Shown one piece after another: positions 26,101 to 33,790 of a stretch of 45,233 bases of DNA. The DNA comes from a virus. How positions within the stretch are numbered: position 1 is the first letter of the stretch; the number at the start of each line of letters is the position of its first letter. Location: positions 1 to 45,233 of the IMG/VR virus record IMGVR_UViG_3300029258_002017; one strand, 5' to 3'. Under the pieces are notes generated by a model, which saw only the letters and a list, made by a program, of their open reading frames with translations, searched no databases and was not told where the DNA came from. The position numbers and the translations under genes are program-made.

Positions 26101-27573
26101 TGGACCAACAACCCGGCTGCCGGCGCCGTGTACGCCTTTGGGGCCGTGGGCGCCCTGGCCGGGGATTACCGGATCGTCAACATCACGCGGGCCGGGGACC
26201 TCACCCGCAAGATCACGGCCCTGGAATACGATGTGGATGTCTACACCCCGGATCAGATCATTGCCGAGGACGAGTCCATCTCCGATCTGGTCCTGGTCAG
26301 CGATCTGGCCGCCGCCGAGTATTTCAACTGGGACCGCCCCTATTTCGAGGCATTTGTCCACCTTACCTGGCGGGGCCACGCCTATCTCTGGTATGTGTGG
26401 TATCGCATCTATGACACCGAGGCCGCATGGACCTACTGGGGCGAGACGTCGGACCCCGAGGCCAAGATCGCGGGAGACCTGCTCCACCCCATGACCACCT
26501 ATCAGTTTGCAGTCAGCGCCAATCGAGCGTTGGGGATGGACGCCGAGTTTGTGGATATTGATTTCAAGGGCTATGGCGACACCCTGCCGCCGTATTGGCG
26601 GGCCCATGGGCTCCGGGTCACGGGCGATGATACCGGCGAAAACATTTGGACCGGGCTGGATCTGCACATCGAGTGGTACACCACCGTGTTTTTCGATCTC
26701 GATGCCGGGGACGAACCCGGCGGGGCTGGCATTGCCCCTCCCTCTCAGGAGTTTGACGAGTTTCGCGTCCAGGCCATTGACACCGCCACCGGGACGGTGT
26801 TGCGCGAGGTGATGGGGCCGGGGTCCGAGGCCGTCTATGTTTACGACGCCAACGTGTTGGATACGGGCGGGTATCCCAAGAGCGTGATCACCATCAAGCT
26901 GTGGGGCATTATCCACGGCTGCGAGACCGCCGAGCCCGCTGTCATTATCTGCACCAACGAGGCCCCGGCCGCCCCGGCCAGCGTTACCGCCTACAGCCGC
27001 ATCGGCGGGGTGGAGTTCACCTGGCCCGAAAACACCGAGGCCGACGTTGCCAGCTATTTTGTGCGCACCCGCATTGACAGCGGATCGTGGGGCGAGTGGG
27101 AAAATATCCTGACCAACAGCACCCACCGGGGTCTCACCCTGGCCGAGGCCGCCGCCTATCTGGCCGCCAACGGGCACCTGCGCGTGCCTATCGACATCGA
27201 GGTTTTTGTAGAGGACAAATTCTATCTCTACTCCGGCCTGGACGACAGCGGGACCGCCACCAGCGTGGGGACCAACTCGCTGACCGACACCACCAAATCG
27301 TGGACGCCCGACGAATGGGCCGGATCGGTCCTCCTGGACAGCACGTTCACCCCATTCGATATCGCCAGCAATACGGCCACCGTCCTCACGGTCGTGGGCA
27401 ACCCGGCCGCCGGGGCCTACACCATTCAGACCCCAGCCTCAGGATCGGGCACGGCGAACCAGCCCTACACGGCCTATGTCCAATTAACCATGACCGCGGG
27501 CGCGGGCATTACCGGCGACGTGGACGAACTCTATAACAACGTTTTAGGCAGCGGAGGCGTAACAGTCACCTGA
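23086..27573 (+). CDS. Tail-tip host-specificity protein, gpJ-like
   Basis: A 1495-residue central tail-tip protein. The start at 23086 follows GAAGG and is preferred to the earlier frame, which overlaps the gpK-like gene. The first 80 residues (VLITAVTNPWQPTTS) look like the gpI-type N-terminal part. A glycine/alanine hydrophobic segment follows (about residues 95-150), as in gpI/gpJ proteins. Then come the hub domains and, towards the C-terminus, fibronectin-III-like segments (APAAPASVTAYSRI). Three copies of a 50-residue beta module ((T)DT..SW..(E/Q)WxG...I.SNTATTLTV) lie at about 640-700, 713-755 and 1388-1447. It should contact the host receptor. Confidence 0.9.
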   Translation: MPIIPDNKVLITAVTNPWQPTTSQVSQWVDHVPGRAIPEYARQIFPQAPADMEIAVSLNRVPLVPDQIASVAITPGDNIVFCLVPHGGDQGGKNILGIVAMLAVMVAAVAAQQWWTAPLIAGGVSGSAMGGAMLAGGIMMAGGVLVNTLLKPQQADVPDLSAGSPTYSWDTRQNLENEGIPWPVVYGRCRVQPPLICKYTELCENKQYLNMLYAVADHAVDGITDIIINDTAIEDFDNVYHEIRVGGSDNDVPLENFGDTITDHNVESGQLDPDSAAPSVPVEVDIDPDETLIVGSWSSTITTVKDDIVRLLIDLEIDEEFFEELGDPGSFVGTIPGSADFVVKMRYRSSPAGAWSSELSFPGTRKIFYTGTAGTEWLVNEDTRFINCEIDGLAADQYDVEVKLYSSTAESGHGILLTGYRAFSDGAAGQSVVENVPGSAFDEIRVFAVLPGLGRHTGSGIESITVKVLAGVKISGGSWVNQVHEFTGAQADPIRYQWTFKNLTHGSYQVKLAYAEQPPGVGDNLYMNAVTFSYYQTVIYDDFTYPGASLLAVRALSTDQLNGMIPRISCLVQRDNVSVYTGAAWVDKPSNNPAWAAFDMVTNDDYGYGVDGDKMLYSEFDDWADWCDDASDERDKAQAGTATSVGLTFLTDTAQAWNINAYAGYILIDSADVWFEIASNTATTLTVSGTPAAGAYGIYSAADFGTATAGSGSGEIEDTSKDWTVNQWKGYVAVDYDAGASYTIESNTDDTLTLQGGAGGVNGNRYYIRKHDFKCNIYFDLTRRFDVALGLIETLGWGRVVQKGTSYGCLVDRPGTPVQLFGIGNIVKDTFEIDYLRQENRCNQIECTFYDEQDDYVRKTVLVHRQDYAESDDTIYETTQLDLIGCTRRDLAIYHAQYMLACNQLLKKVVSFQVEVDALAAQAGDLIYVSHDVPQWGYSGRVVSSTNNTVTIDRSVTMQPGTTYQIMIRHQTDVDADGYDDMETGTIAAVGVETTTDEVTLAAGTWTNNPAAGAVYAFGAVGALAGDYRIVNITRAGDLTRKITALEYDVDVYTPDQIIAEDESISDLVLVSDLAAAEYFNWDRPYFEAFVHLTWRGHAYLWYVWYRIYDTEAAWTYWGETSDPEAKIAGDLLHPMTTYQFAVSANRALGMDAEFVDIDFKGYGDTLPPYWRAHGLRVTGDDTGENIWTGLDLHIEWYTTVFFDLDAGDEPGGAGIAPPSQEFDEFRVQAIDTATGTVLREVMGPGSEAVYVYDANVLDTGGYPKSVITIKLWGIIHGCETAEPAVIICTNEAPAAPASVTAYSRIGGVEFTWPENTEADVASYFVRTRIDSGSWGEWENILTNSTHRGLTLAEAAAYLAANGHLRVPIDIEVFVEDKFYLYSGLDDSGTATSVGTNSLTDTTKSWTPDEWAGSVLLDSTFTPFDIASNTATVLTVVGNPAAGAYTIQTPASGSGTANQPYTAYVQLTMTAGAGITGDVDELYNNVLGSGGVTVT

Positions 27574-30500
27574 TGGCCTGGCGCGAGATATCCTACACCT
27601 ATGCGTATACGCACCTGTTCCAAAAGCACCTGCTCTGGCTGGCAGCGAACGCCAACATCTATATTGCCATGCGGGAGAGCGAGGACGATAGCTGGACCTA
27701 TTACGCCGGGACCGCCGCCCACGCCCTGGACACCGGCCTGGTCCTGACTGCATACAGCGCGGAGGCCGACGCCCAGACCAACTACCTGACCACCGACAAG
27801 GACGCCAACGACAAGGTGGTGACCATGCTGCCCGCCATCGTGCAGGCCCGGTTCGTCAAGCTGTTTGTGGAGAGCGGGTCTGGGGTGCAGATTTATGAGT
27901 GGTGGCCCAGCACCTATTTGACCGCCCATGAAATTGTCTCGGGCGAGATCCTGATCACCGACGAGATGAGCACGGCCCCCTGCCTGCGCGTCCTGGTCTC
28001 GGACCAGGAGCGCATCTATCTGGGCGATCTGGGGTCCGACGAATACGGCCTGCGGTGCCGGGACGCCAGCGGGAATATTGTATTTGAGAGCAGCAATGCC
28101 GGCCAGAGCTTCGCCGGGTGGACCTTTACGGACGAATACTTTTACAAACTCACCTCCGGCACGCCCGAAAGCAGCCCCAATGCCGGGATCGTCCTCAGTG
28201 TTGCAGCAGGGCTGGGGGGCGATTTGTCGAGCATTATCGTTTACGACGCGACACCCTTGACCCGTGCCCGCATGGGGTATCTGTACGAGGACGGAGGCAC
28301 GGAGCATTGGGGCATCGGCAGTCAGGACGGATCGGGGAACGTACTGTTCGAGATCAGCGATCAACTGATTCAACTGGCTGGGTGGACGTTTGATCATCGG
28401 TATTTTTACAACCTGGGCAGCGGCACGCCCGGGAGCAGCCCCCAGGAGGGGGTGGTGCTGGATGTGGGCGACGGATCCACGGAATTTCCGTGCGTCACGG
28501 TCTATGACGCGAGCGGCCTTCAGCGGGCCGCCATGGGCTGGCTATACGATGACGGTTCGGACCATTGGGGCATCGGCGGGCTGGACGCCATGGGCAACCT
28601 GCTGTTTGAGATCAGCGACCAGACCACACAGATTTCGGGGTGGACCATCACTACGGCCGCCCTGACCGGCGGCAATGCCACCCTGTCGAGCACCGGCGTA
28701 GTGACCCTGGGCACATCCAACGACGTGGTGATCGTCTCCGCCGCCGACGCCACGTACCGGCTGTGGGCCGGGCATGCCACCGCCGGGTCCGCCCCCTTCC
28801 GGGTCACCAAGGCCGGGGCCCTGACTGCCACCAGCGCCACCATTACCGGCGTCATCACGGCCACCACCGGCTACATCGGCGGGGCTTCGGGCTGGGTAAT
28901 CGCCGCGGGCAAGATGACCTCCACCGGCATTGGTCTGGCTACCAGCGCAGGGGACGCCACCTACGCCTTTTGGGCGGGCGATAACACCCCTGGCAGCGCC
29001 GAGTTTCGGGTCACCCACGCCGGGGCACTGACCGCGACATCGGCTACCATCACAGGCTCTGTTACCGCAACGACCGGGACGATCGGCGGGTGGACGATTA
29101 TCTCGGGATACATTTATTCGCTGGTGTCCGGCACGCCTACCAGTTCTCCCAACTCCGGCATTGTCTTGGAATCCGGGTCGCAGGCCAAGCTGGTAGTCTG
29201 GGACGCCACTCCCTTACGGCGCGCCCAGGTGGGCTATCTGTATGAGGACGGGGGCACGGATCACTGGGGTATGGGTGGGTATGATGGATCCGGCAACATC
29301 CTTTTTGAGATATCCGACCAGCTCACCCAGATCTCCGGCTGGACCATCACTACGGCCACCCTGACCGGCGGCAATGCCACCCTGTCGAGCACCGGCGTAG
29401 TGACCCTGGGCACATCCAACGACGTGGTGATCGTCTCCGCCGCCGACGCCACGTATCGGCTGTGGGCCGGGCATGCCACCGCCGGGTCCGCCCCCTTCCG
29501 GGTCACCAAAACCGGGGCCCTGATCGCCACGAACGCCACCATCTCCGGCACTATCAGCGCCACGGCCATCGATATTGGCGGGGCCGACAACACGTCATTC
29601 CATGTCGATACAGACGGCAACATGTGGCTGGGGGCCGCCACTTACGATATTGGGACCAACCCGTTCGCGGTCAGCAAGGCAGGGCTGATGCGCGCCGTAT
29701 CGGGCACTATTGGTGGGTGGACCCTCTCCGGCAATGCAATGAGCTCAGGCGCATGGGCGTCTAATATTATTCACCTCGTTGCTAACGGCGTGTGGTCGTA
29801 TATTAGCATCAACGATCCCACATACGGCGCAAAAGGCATTCAACTATTATACAGCGGCGGAACTCCAAAAGCCTATATCGGCGACGGCGCCAATCAATAT
29901 TTTCAGTTCGATGGCAGCAATATATCCTGGAAGGGCACCAACACTCAACTGACCGCAGCGGGCGCTTTCACTGCCACCTCTGCCACGATCACCGGGGCCA
30001 TTACGGCCACGTCCGGGACCATCGGGTCGTTTACCATCGGCACCTATCTGTACTCTGGGTCTAAAATCGCCTACAACGACGCCAACGCCGGGGTCCATCT
30101 GGGGTCAGACGGGATCGGGATCGGGAACAATGTGTTTACGGTGTCAAGCGCCGGCGCTCTCACCGCCACCAGCGGCACCATCGGCGGGGCCACCATCACG
30201 TCGACCTACCTGTTGATCACCGCCGCCGCAGGCCTGGTGGTCGCCGCCGACGGGGGCATCAAGCTCACCGGGCACGCGACCACCCCCGCATTCATCCACA
30301 TGTACGGCACGTCCTACACCTCCAAGCTGGGCTGCAACGCCACCGGCGAGGTCCAGGGATGGCGGCCCGAATCAGACAACACGGCCAGCCTCCACATCGG
30401 GGTGGGGCCTACTGCGTTTACTGGCTTTTCGTGGATGGACCAGCACCGGTGGTCCTATATCTACCTGGATGGCTACAACCTGTTCCAGGCCCGCGCCTAT

Positions 30501-31106
30501 ATGGGCGAATACACCCAGACCTTTCTAATGCTGGACCAGGGCAACGACAAGATCGAACTCAAAAGCCACAGCGAGCAGTACGTGTTTTCCGAGGTCACCC
30601 TCGAAGCGGGCCAAAAATGGTCCAACGATCATTACGCGTTGATGAAGGCCAGCCCCTATCACGCGTCAGATACCGGCACCCCGGAGACCACCGGCAGCGG
30701 CTATCTGACCGATACCGACAAGGGCTGGAGCAACGACGAATGGATTGGCTATTACCTCCAGGACAGCGCAGGGACCACCCATGCCATCACAGACAACACC
30801 GATACGCGGCTGGACTGGGACAGCGCCGCCACCCCCGCCTCCGGCGTCTACTGGATTCGCAACCCCGCCTTCGTCCAGGTCACGGTCGACGGAGACGCCA
30901 ACAAGATAATTTTGTCCACCAAATCCTTGGGAGACCCCGGCGTGATCGACATCGAGTATGCCGACCGCATCCGGCTGCAGACCAGCAAGACGCCTGCCAG
31001 CAGCACCGACACAGGCGTCGTGGGCGATATTTGCTGGGATGCTGACTATATCTATGTGTGCACGGCCACTAATTATTGGGAGCGGGCCGCTATCGCGCAC
31101 TGGTAA
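27573..31106 (+). CDS. Large repetitive tail fibre
   Basis: A 1177-residue fibre protein starting within the previous stop (TGATG). It contains three copies of a module with GYLYEDGGTEHWGIG and FEISDQ, and many GALTATSATITG-type strand repeats typical of beta-helical or triple-stranded fibre shafts. Two 169-bp stretches (28642-28810 and 29341-29509) are almost identical at the DNA level. Near the C-terminus (about residues 1035-1095) is another copy of the SW..EW.G / I.DNT beta module found in the gpJ-like protein. It is likely attached to the tail tip and involved in adsorption. Confidence 0.85.
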   Translation: MAWREISYTYAYTHLFQKHLLWLAANANIYIAMRESEDDSWTYYAGTAAHALDTGLVLTAYSAEADAQTNYLTTDKDANDKVVTMLPAIVQARFVKLFVESGSGVQIYEWWPSTYLTAHEIVSGEILITDEMSTAPCLRVLVSDQERIYLGDLGSDEYGLRCRDASGNIVFESSNAGQSFAGWTFTDEYFYKLTSGTPESSPNAGIVLSVAAGLGGDLSSIIVYDATPLTRARMGYLYEDGGTEHWGIGSQDGSGNVLFEISDQLIQLAGWTFDHRYFYNLGSGTPGSSPQEGVVLDVGDGSTEFPCVTVYDASGLQRAAMGWLYDDGSDHWGIGGLDAMGNLLFEISDQTTQISGWTITTAALTGGNATLSSTGVVTLGTSNDVVIVSAADATYRLWAGHATAGSAPFRVTKAGALTATSATITGVITATTGYIGGASGWVIAAGKMTSTGIGLATSAGDATYAFWAGDNTPGSAEFRVTHAGALTATSATITGSVTATTGTIGGWTIISGYIYSLVSGTPTSSPNSGIVLESGSQAKLVVWDATPLRRAQVGYLYEDGGTDHWGMGGYDGSGNILFEISDQLTQISGWTITTATLTGGNATLSSTGVVTLGTSNDVVIVSAADATYRLWAGHATAGSAPFRVTKTGALIATNATISGTISATAIDIGGADNTSFHVDTDGNMWLGAATYDIGTNPFAVSKAGLMRAVSGTIGGWTLSGNAMSSGAWASNIIHLVANGVWSYISINDPTYGAKGIQLLYSGGTPKAYIGDGANQYFQFDGSNISWKGTNTQLTAAGAFTATSATITGAITATSGTIGSFTIGTYLYSGSKIAYNDANAGVHLGSDGIGIGNNVFTVSSAGALTATSGTIGGATITSTYLLITAAAGLVVAADGGIKLTGHATTPAFIHMYGTSYTSKLGCNATGEVQGWRPESDNTASLHIGVGPTAFTGFSWMDQHRWSYIYLDGYNLFQARAYMGEYTQTFLMLDQGNDKIELKSHSEQYVFSEVTLEAGQKWSNDHYALMKASPYHASDTGTPETTGSGYLTDTDKGWSNDEWIGYYLQDSAGTTHAITDNTDTRLDWDSAATPASGVYWIRNPAFVQVTVDGDANKIILSTKSLGDPGVIDIEYADRIRLQTSKTPASSTDTGVVGDICWDADYIYVCTATNYWERAAIAHW
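28642..28810 (+). repeat. 169-bp direct repeat, copy 1
   Basis: Nearly identical to 29341-29509 within the same fibre gene; only a few bases differ (for example GCCGCC against GCCACC near the start). Confidence 0.85.
29341..29509 (+). repeat. 169-bp direct repeat, copy 2
   Basis: Second copy, 699 bp downstream of the first and in the same reading frame, so exchange between copies would keep the gene open. Confidence 0.85.
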
Positions 31107-31139
31107 ACGTAACCCTGCAACCTATAGAGGAGGCACATT

Positions 31140-31547
31140 ATGACAGACGCCATCACCATTACCCACGCCCAGATCGAGGCCATTATGGCCAGCCCGGGAA
31201 CCCTGGAAACCATTAAAACCAAGCTGCCCACCAAGGCCGCCTATTGGCTCGCCCGCGCCATCGTCGAGATGCAGAAGATCTACAAGGTCTATAAGGATCA
31301 GCAGCAGCAGATCATCACGGCCCACGCCATGGTGGACGACCATGGCAAGCCATCGGCCAAGCCCAACGGCCAGGTGATCTGGAAGCCAGAGGACGAGGAA
31401 ACGGCTGGGCAAAAGCTCAAAGAATTGGCCGAGACCGAAGTGGATCTGCACGTCCGTCCGATTGTCATCGATCCCATGCCCGAGAGCATGACCATCGAGA
31501 GCATGATACTGTTGATGCCCCTGCTCAAAGAGATCGGGGACGCGTAA
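31140..31547 (+). CDS. Hypothetical phage protein, 135 aa
   Basis: Begins MTDAITITHAQIEAIMASP after AGGAGG. It is helical, with repeated K/Q/E (AYWLARAIVEMQKIYKVYKDQQQQ). The C-terminal half is acidic. The pattern resembles small helical phage proteins of unknown role that lie near fibre genes. It could be a fibre chaperone or assembly factor; there is no direct evidence. Confidence 0.7.
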   Translation: MTDAITITHAQIEAIMASPGTLETIKTKLPTKAAYWLARAIVEMQKIYKVYKDQQQQIITAHAMVDDHGKPSAKPNGQVIWKPEDEETAGQKLKELAETEVDLHVRPIVIDPMPESMTIESMILLMPLLKEIGDA

Positions 31548-31557
31548 GGAGGCCGCC

Positions 31558-32289
31558 ATGGGCCAGTACAAAACAGGGACCGCCAGCGTCACCAACGGGT
31601 CCGCGGTAGTTACAGGGTCCGGGACTCTCTGGTCTACATACGTCAGCATAGGCGATACCTTCAAACTTAGCGGCGTCAATGCGCTCATGTATATCCAGAG
31701 CGTGGATTCGGACACGCAGATCACCCTGACCACCCTATGGGCCGGGTCCACAGCGGCCAACAGCGCATATATGATCTGCTCCGACTGGACGCCCAATTTT
31801 GCCCTCCCTGAGATCTGGGCGGGAGACAAGGATTGGCCGTTCCACCTGACTACCGCCCTGCGCATGATCGATGAGTTGCTGAGCGAGGTCATCTGGCAGG
31901 AGTCTATCCGCACGTATGACGATTCAGCTCTCAGCGGAACGCCTATTGTGGTCCGGTTCAAGTACCTGGGATACAACTACTATACAAAAGCCTATCCGAC
32001 CATTGCGGCCGAGGCTGGCGCCTCCAGCGATGACGTGCAGACCAATCTATACAGCATCGACGACACTGCTCTGAGCGGGTCGCCGGTCATTTTAAAGATC
32101 TATACAAACGGCATCGCATATTATTTCAAGGCCTACCCCACAGTGGCGGCTTCCGTATTTAATGCGGGCGATCAAGACATCCATTTACCCCGGTTTGGAG
32201 ACGCATCCCTGAGCGGTACGGCGAGGGTGGCCAAAACCACTATTGGCGGGGTCGATTACTACTTTAAACTCTATCCAACCAAGGCGTAG
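31558..32289 (+). CDS. Fibre/adhesin-like protein with KAYPT repeats
   Basis: A 243-residue protein. Residues 1-75 form a fibre-type beta domain (TGTASVTNGSAVVTGSGTLW; DTQITLTTLWAG). The C-terminal 130 residues hold three copies of a module of about 30-40 residues: (Y)DDxALSGTP..., a strand, YY(T/F)KAYPT. The same module is repeated three times in the next gene, so the two arose by duplication. Good GGAGG before the start. A structural or adhesive role is likely. Confidence 0.75.
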   Translation: MGQYKTGTASVTNGSAVVTGSGTLWSTYVSIGDTFKLSGVNALMYIQSVDSDTQITLTTLWAGSTAANSAYMICSDWTPNFALPEIWAGDKDWPFHLTTALRMIDELLSEVIWQESIRTYDDSALSGTPIVVRFKYLGYNYYTKAYPTIAAEAGASSDDVQTNLYSIDDTALSGSPVILKIYTNGIAYYFKAYPTVAASVFNAGDQDIHLPRFGDASLSGTARVAKTTIGGVDYYFKLYPTKA

Positions 32290-32305
32290 TAGAAAGGAGG
32301 CCCAC

Positions 32306-32815
32306 ATGCCCAAAATCAGCGCATACCCAGCAGCAAGCGCGCTCGCCCCGACCGATGAGCTAATTGTCAACCAGGCCGGGGTCACGCGCAAGGTCACAGT
32401 GGCCCTGATGGAATCGGCCACCGAGGTCCAGGTAGTGTCGTATGCGGACGCAGCGCTTTCCGGAACGCCAAAAGCCATACGGTTCAGCTATCAGGGGACC
32501 TGGTATTACACCAAAGCCTATCCCACCGCTGGGGCCGAGGCGTCCGGGTCCGGCAATGACCCGGGAGACAATCTGTATGCCATCGACGATGCCGCTGTAA
32601 CCGGTACCCCTGTCGTGTTGGGCATTATGTCGGGCGATACGGAATACTATTTTAAGGCGTACCCGACCGCAGCCTCGCCCACGCATCATGATGGCGATAT
32701 CAGCCTGCGATTAACCCGTTATGCCGACGCGGCCGTTACCGGGACGCCCCTGATCGCCAAGACAGTGATTGGCGGGACCGCATATTACTGGAAAATTTAC
32801 CCCACAAAAGCATAG
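32306..32815 (+). CDS. Adhesin-like protein with KAYPT repeats
   Basis: A 169-residue protein starting MPKISAYPAAS after GAAAGGAGG. The first 40 residues (ALAPTDELIVNQAGVTRKV) are a typical fibre-attachment start. Then follow three modules with YADAALSGTP, IDDAAVTGTP and YADAAVTGTP, each ending in YY.K.YPT. It is closely related to the second half of the preceding gene. Probably a short tail or head fibre. Confidence 0.75.
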   Translation: MPKISAYPAASALAPTDELIVNQAGVTRKVTVALMESATEVQVVSYADAALSGTPKAIRFSYQGTWYYTKAYPTAGAEASGSGNDPGDNLYAIDDAAVTGTPVVLGIMSGDTEYYFKAYPTAASPTHHDGDISLRLTRYADAAVTGTPLIAKTVIGGTAYYWKIYPTKA

Positions 32816-32827
32816 GAGGGATCAACC

Positions 32828-33730
32828 ATGACTGAAAAATGGGAAATCGGCAACATTGACAACAGCCCGATCGGGCAGGCGACGCCGGCAGCCGGGGCAT
32901 TCACAACCCTTGCCGCCTCTGGAAACGTCACCCCCGATACGTTAACCGCAAGCAAACCGGTCTTTACGGATGCGAGCAAACACCTCGTATCTACCGGCAC
33001 CCTGGGGGTCGATCAGGGAGGCACTGGCATCACTACATTGACGGATCACGGCGTGCTGGTGGGATCTGGAGTAGGCGCAGTGACGCCGCTCGCTGTGGGC
33101 ACCAACGGCCAGGTCCTGGTGGGATCTACCGGGGCCGATCCGGTGTTTGCCACCATTACCGACGGCGAGGGGATCACCACCACCCTGGGCGCCGGGACGT
33201 TGCAGATCGATTGCGAGGACGCCAGTGATACCAACAAAGGGGTTGTCGAGCTGGCCACGGACGCGGAGGCGGTGACCGGGTCAGATACCGACCGCGCCTG
33301 CACCCCCGCCAACCTCACCGCCCGCCTGGCTGCCCCTGGGGCGATTGGTGGGACCACCCCGGCAGCGGGGGCGTTTACTACCCTGGGCGCAGCCGGGTTG
33401 AGTACCTTGTCCAGCATGACGGCAAAAAAGACCAATGTGGACGACGACAATTATAACCCGAGCGCCTTAACCACCGATCACATTATCGCCTTTATTGCCC
33501 TTACTGCGGCCAAAAACTGCATCATCAGCACCGAGGACGAGGACAGCGGCACAGCTACCCAGCCCAGGGTGATGATTATCAAAGACGAGAGCGGCGATGC
33601 AGGCACGTACAACATCACCATCAGCCTGGAGTCCGGCGGGACCATCGACGGAGCCGCCACCTACACGCTCAACCAGGCGTACGAATCCGTCAGGCTCTAT
33701 ATCAACGGGACCAACGCATTTACCATGTAA
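32828..33730 (+). CDS. Phage fibre-like protein
   Basis: A 300-residue protein with two copies of TPAAGAFTTLxA (near residues 20 and 183) and a VDQGGTGITTL segment, both common in phage tail-fibre shafts and collars. The C-terminal part is beta-rich (YNITISLESGGTIDGAATY). It lies immediately upstream of the DGR target gene. Its DNA has a strong AGGAGG before the start. Confidence 0.8.
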   Translation: MTEKWEIGNIDNSPIGQATPAAGAFTTLAASGNVTPDTLTASKPVFTDASKHLVSTGTLGVDQGGTGITTLTDHGVLVGSGVGAVTPLAVGTNGQVLVGSTGADPVFATITDGEGITTTLGAGTLQIDCEDASDTNKGVVELATDAEAVTGSDTDRACTPANLTARLAAPGAIGGTTPAAGAFTTLGAAGLSTLSSMTAKKTNVDDDNYNPSALTTDHIIAFIALTAAKNCIISTEDEDSGTATQPRVMIIKDESGDAGTYNITISLESGGTIDGAATYTLNQAYESVRLYINGTNAFTM

Positions 33731-33790
33731 CGATCCGTCTGATCCGACCGATTGGACTGATCCAACATTATTACTAAGGAGGAAATAATC

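Noticed and set aside
25222-27177. 651-aa - strand frame opposite the gpJ-like gene
   Set aside because: Antisense to a well-supported tail-tip gene; the repetitive GVG/DGH composition is typical of a mirror frame.
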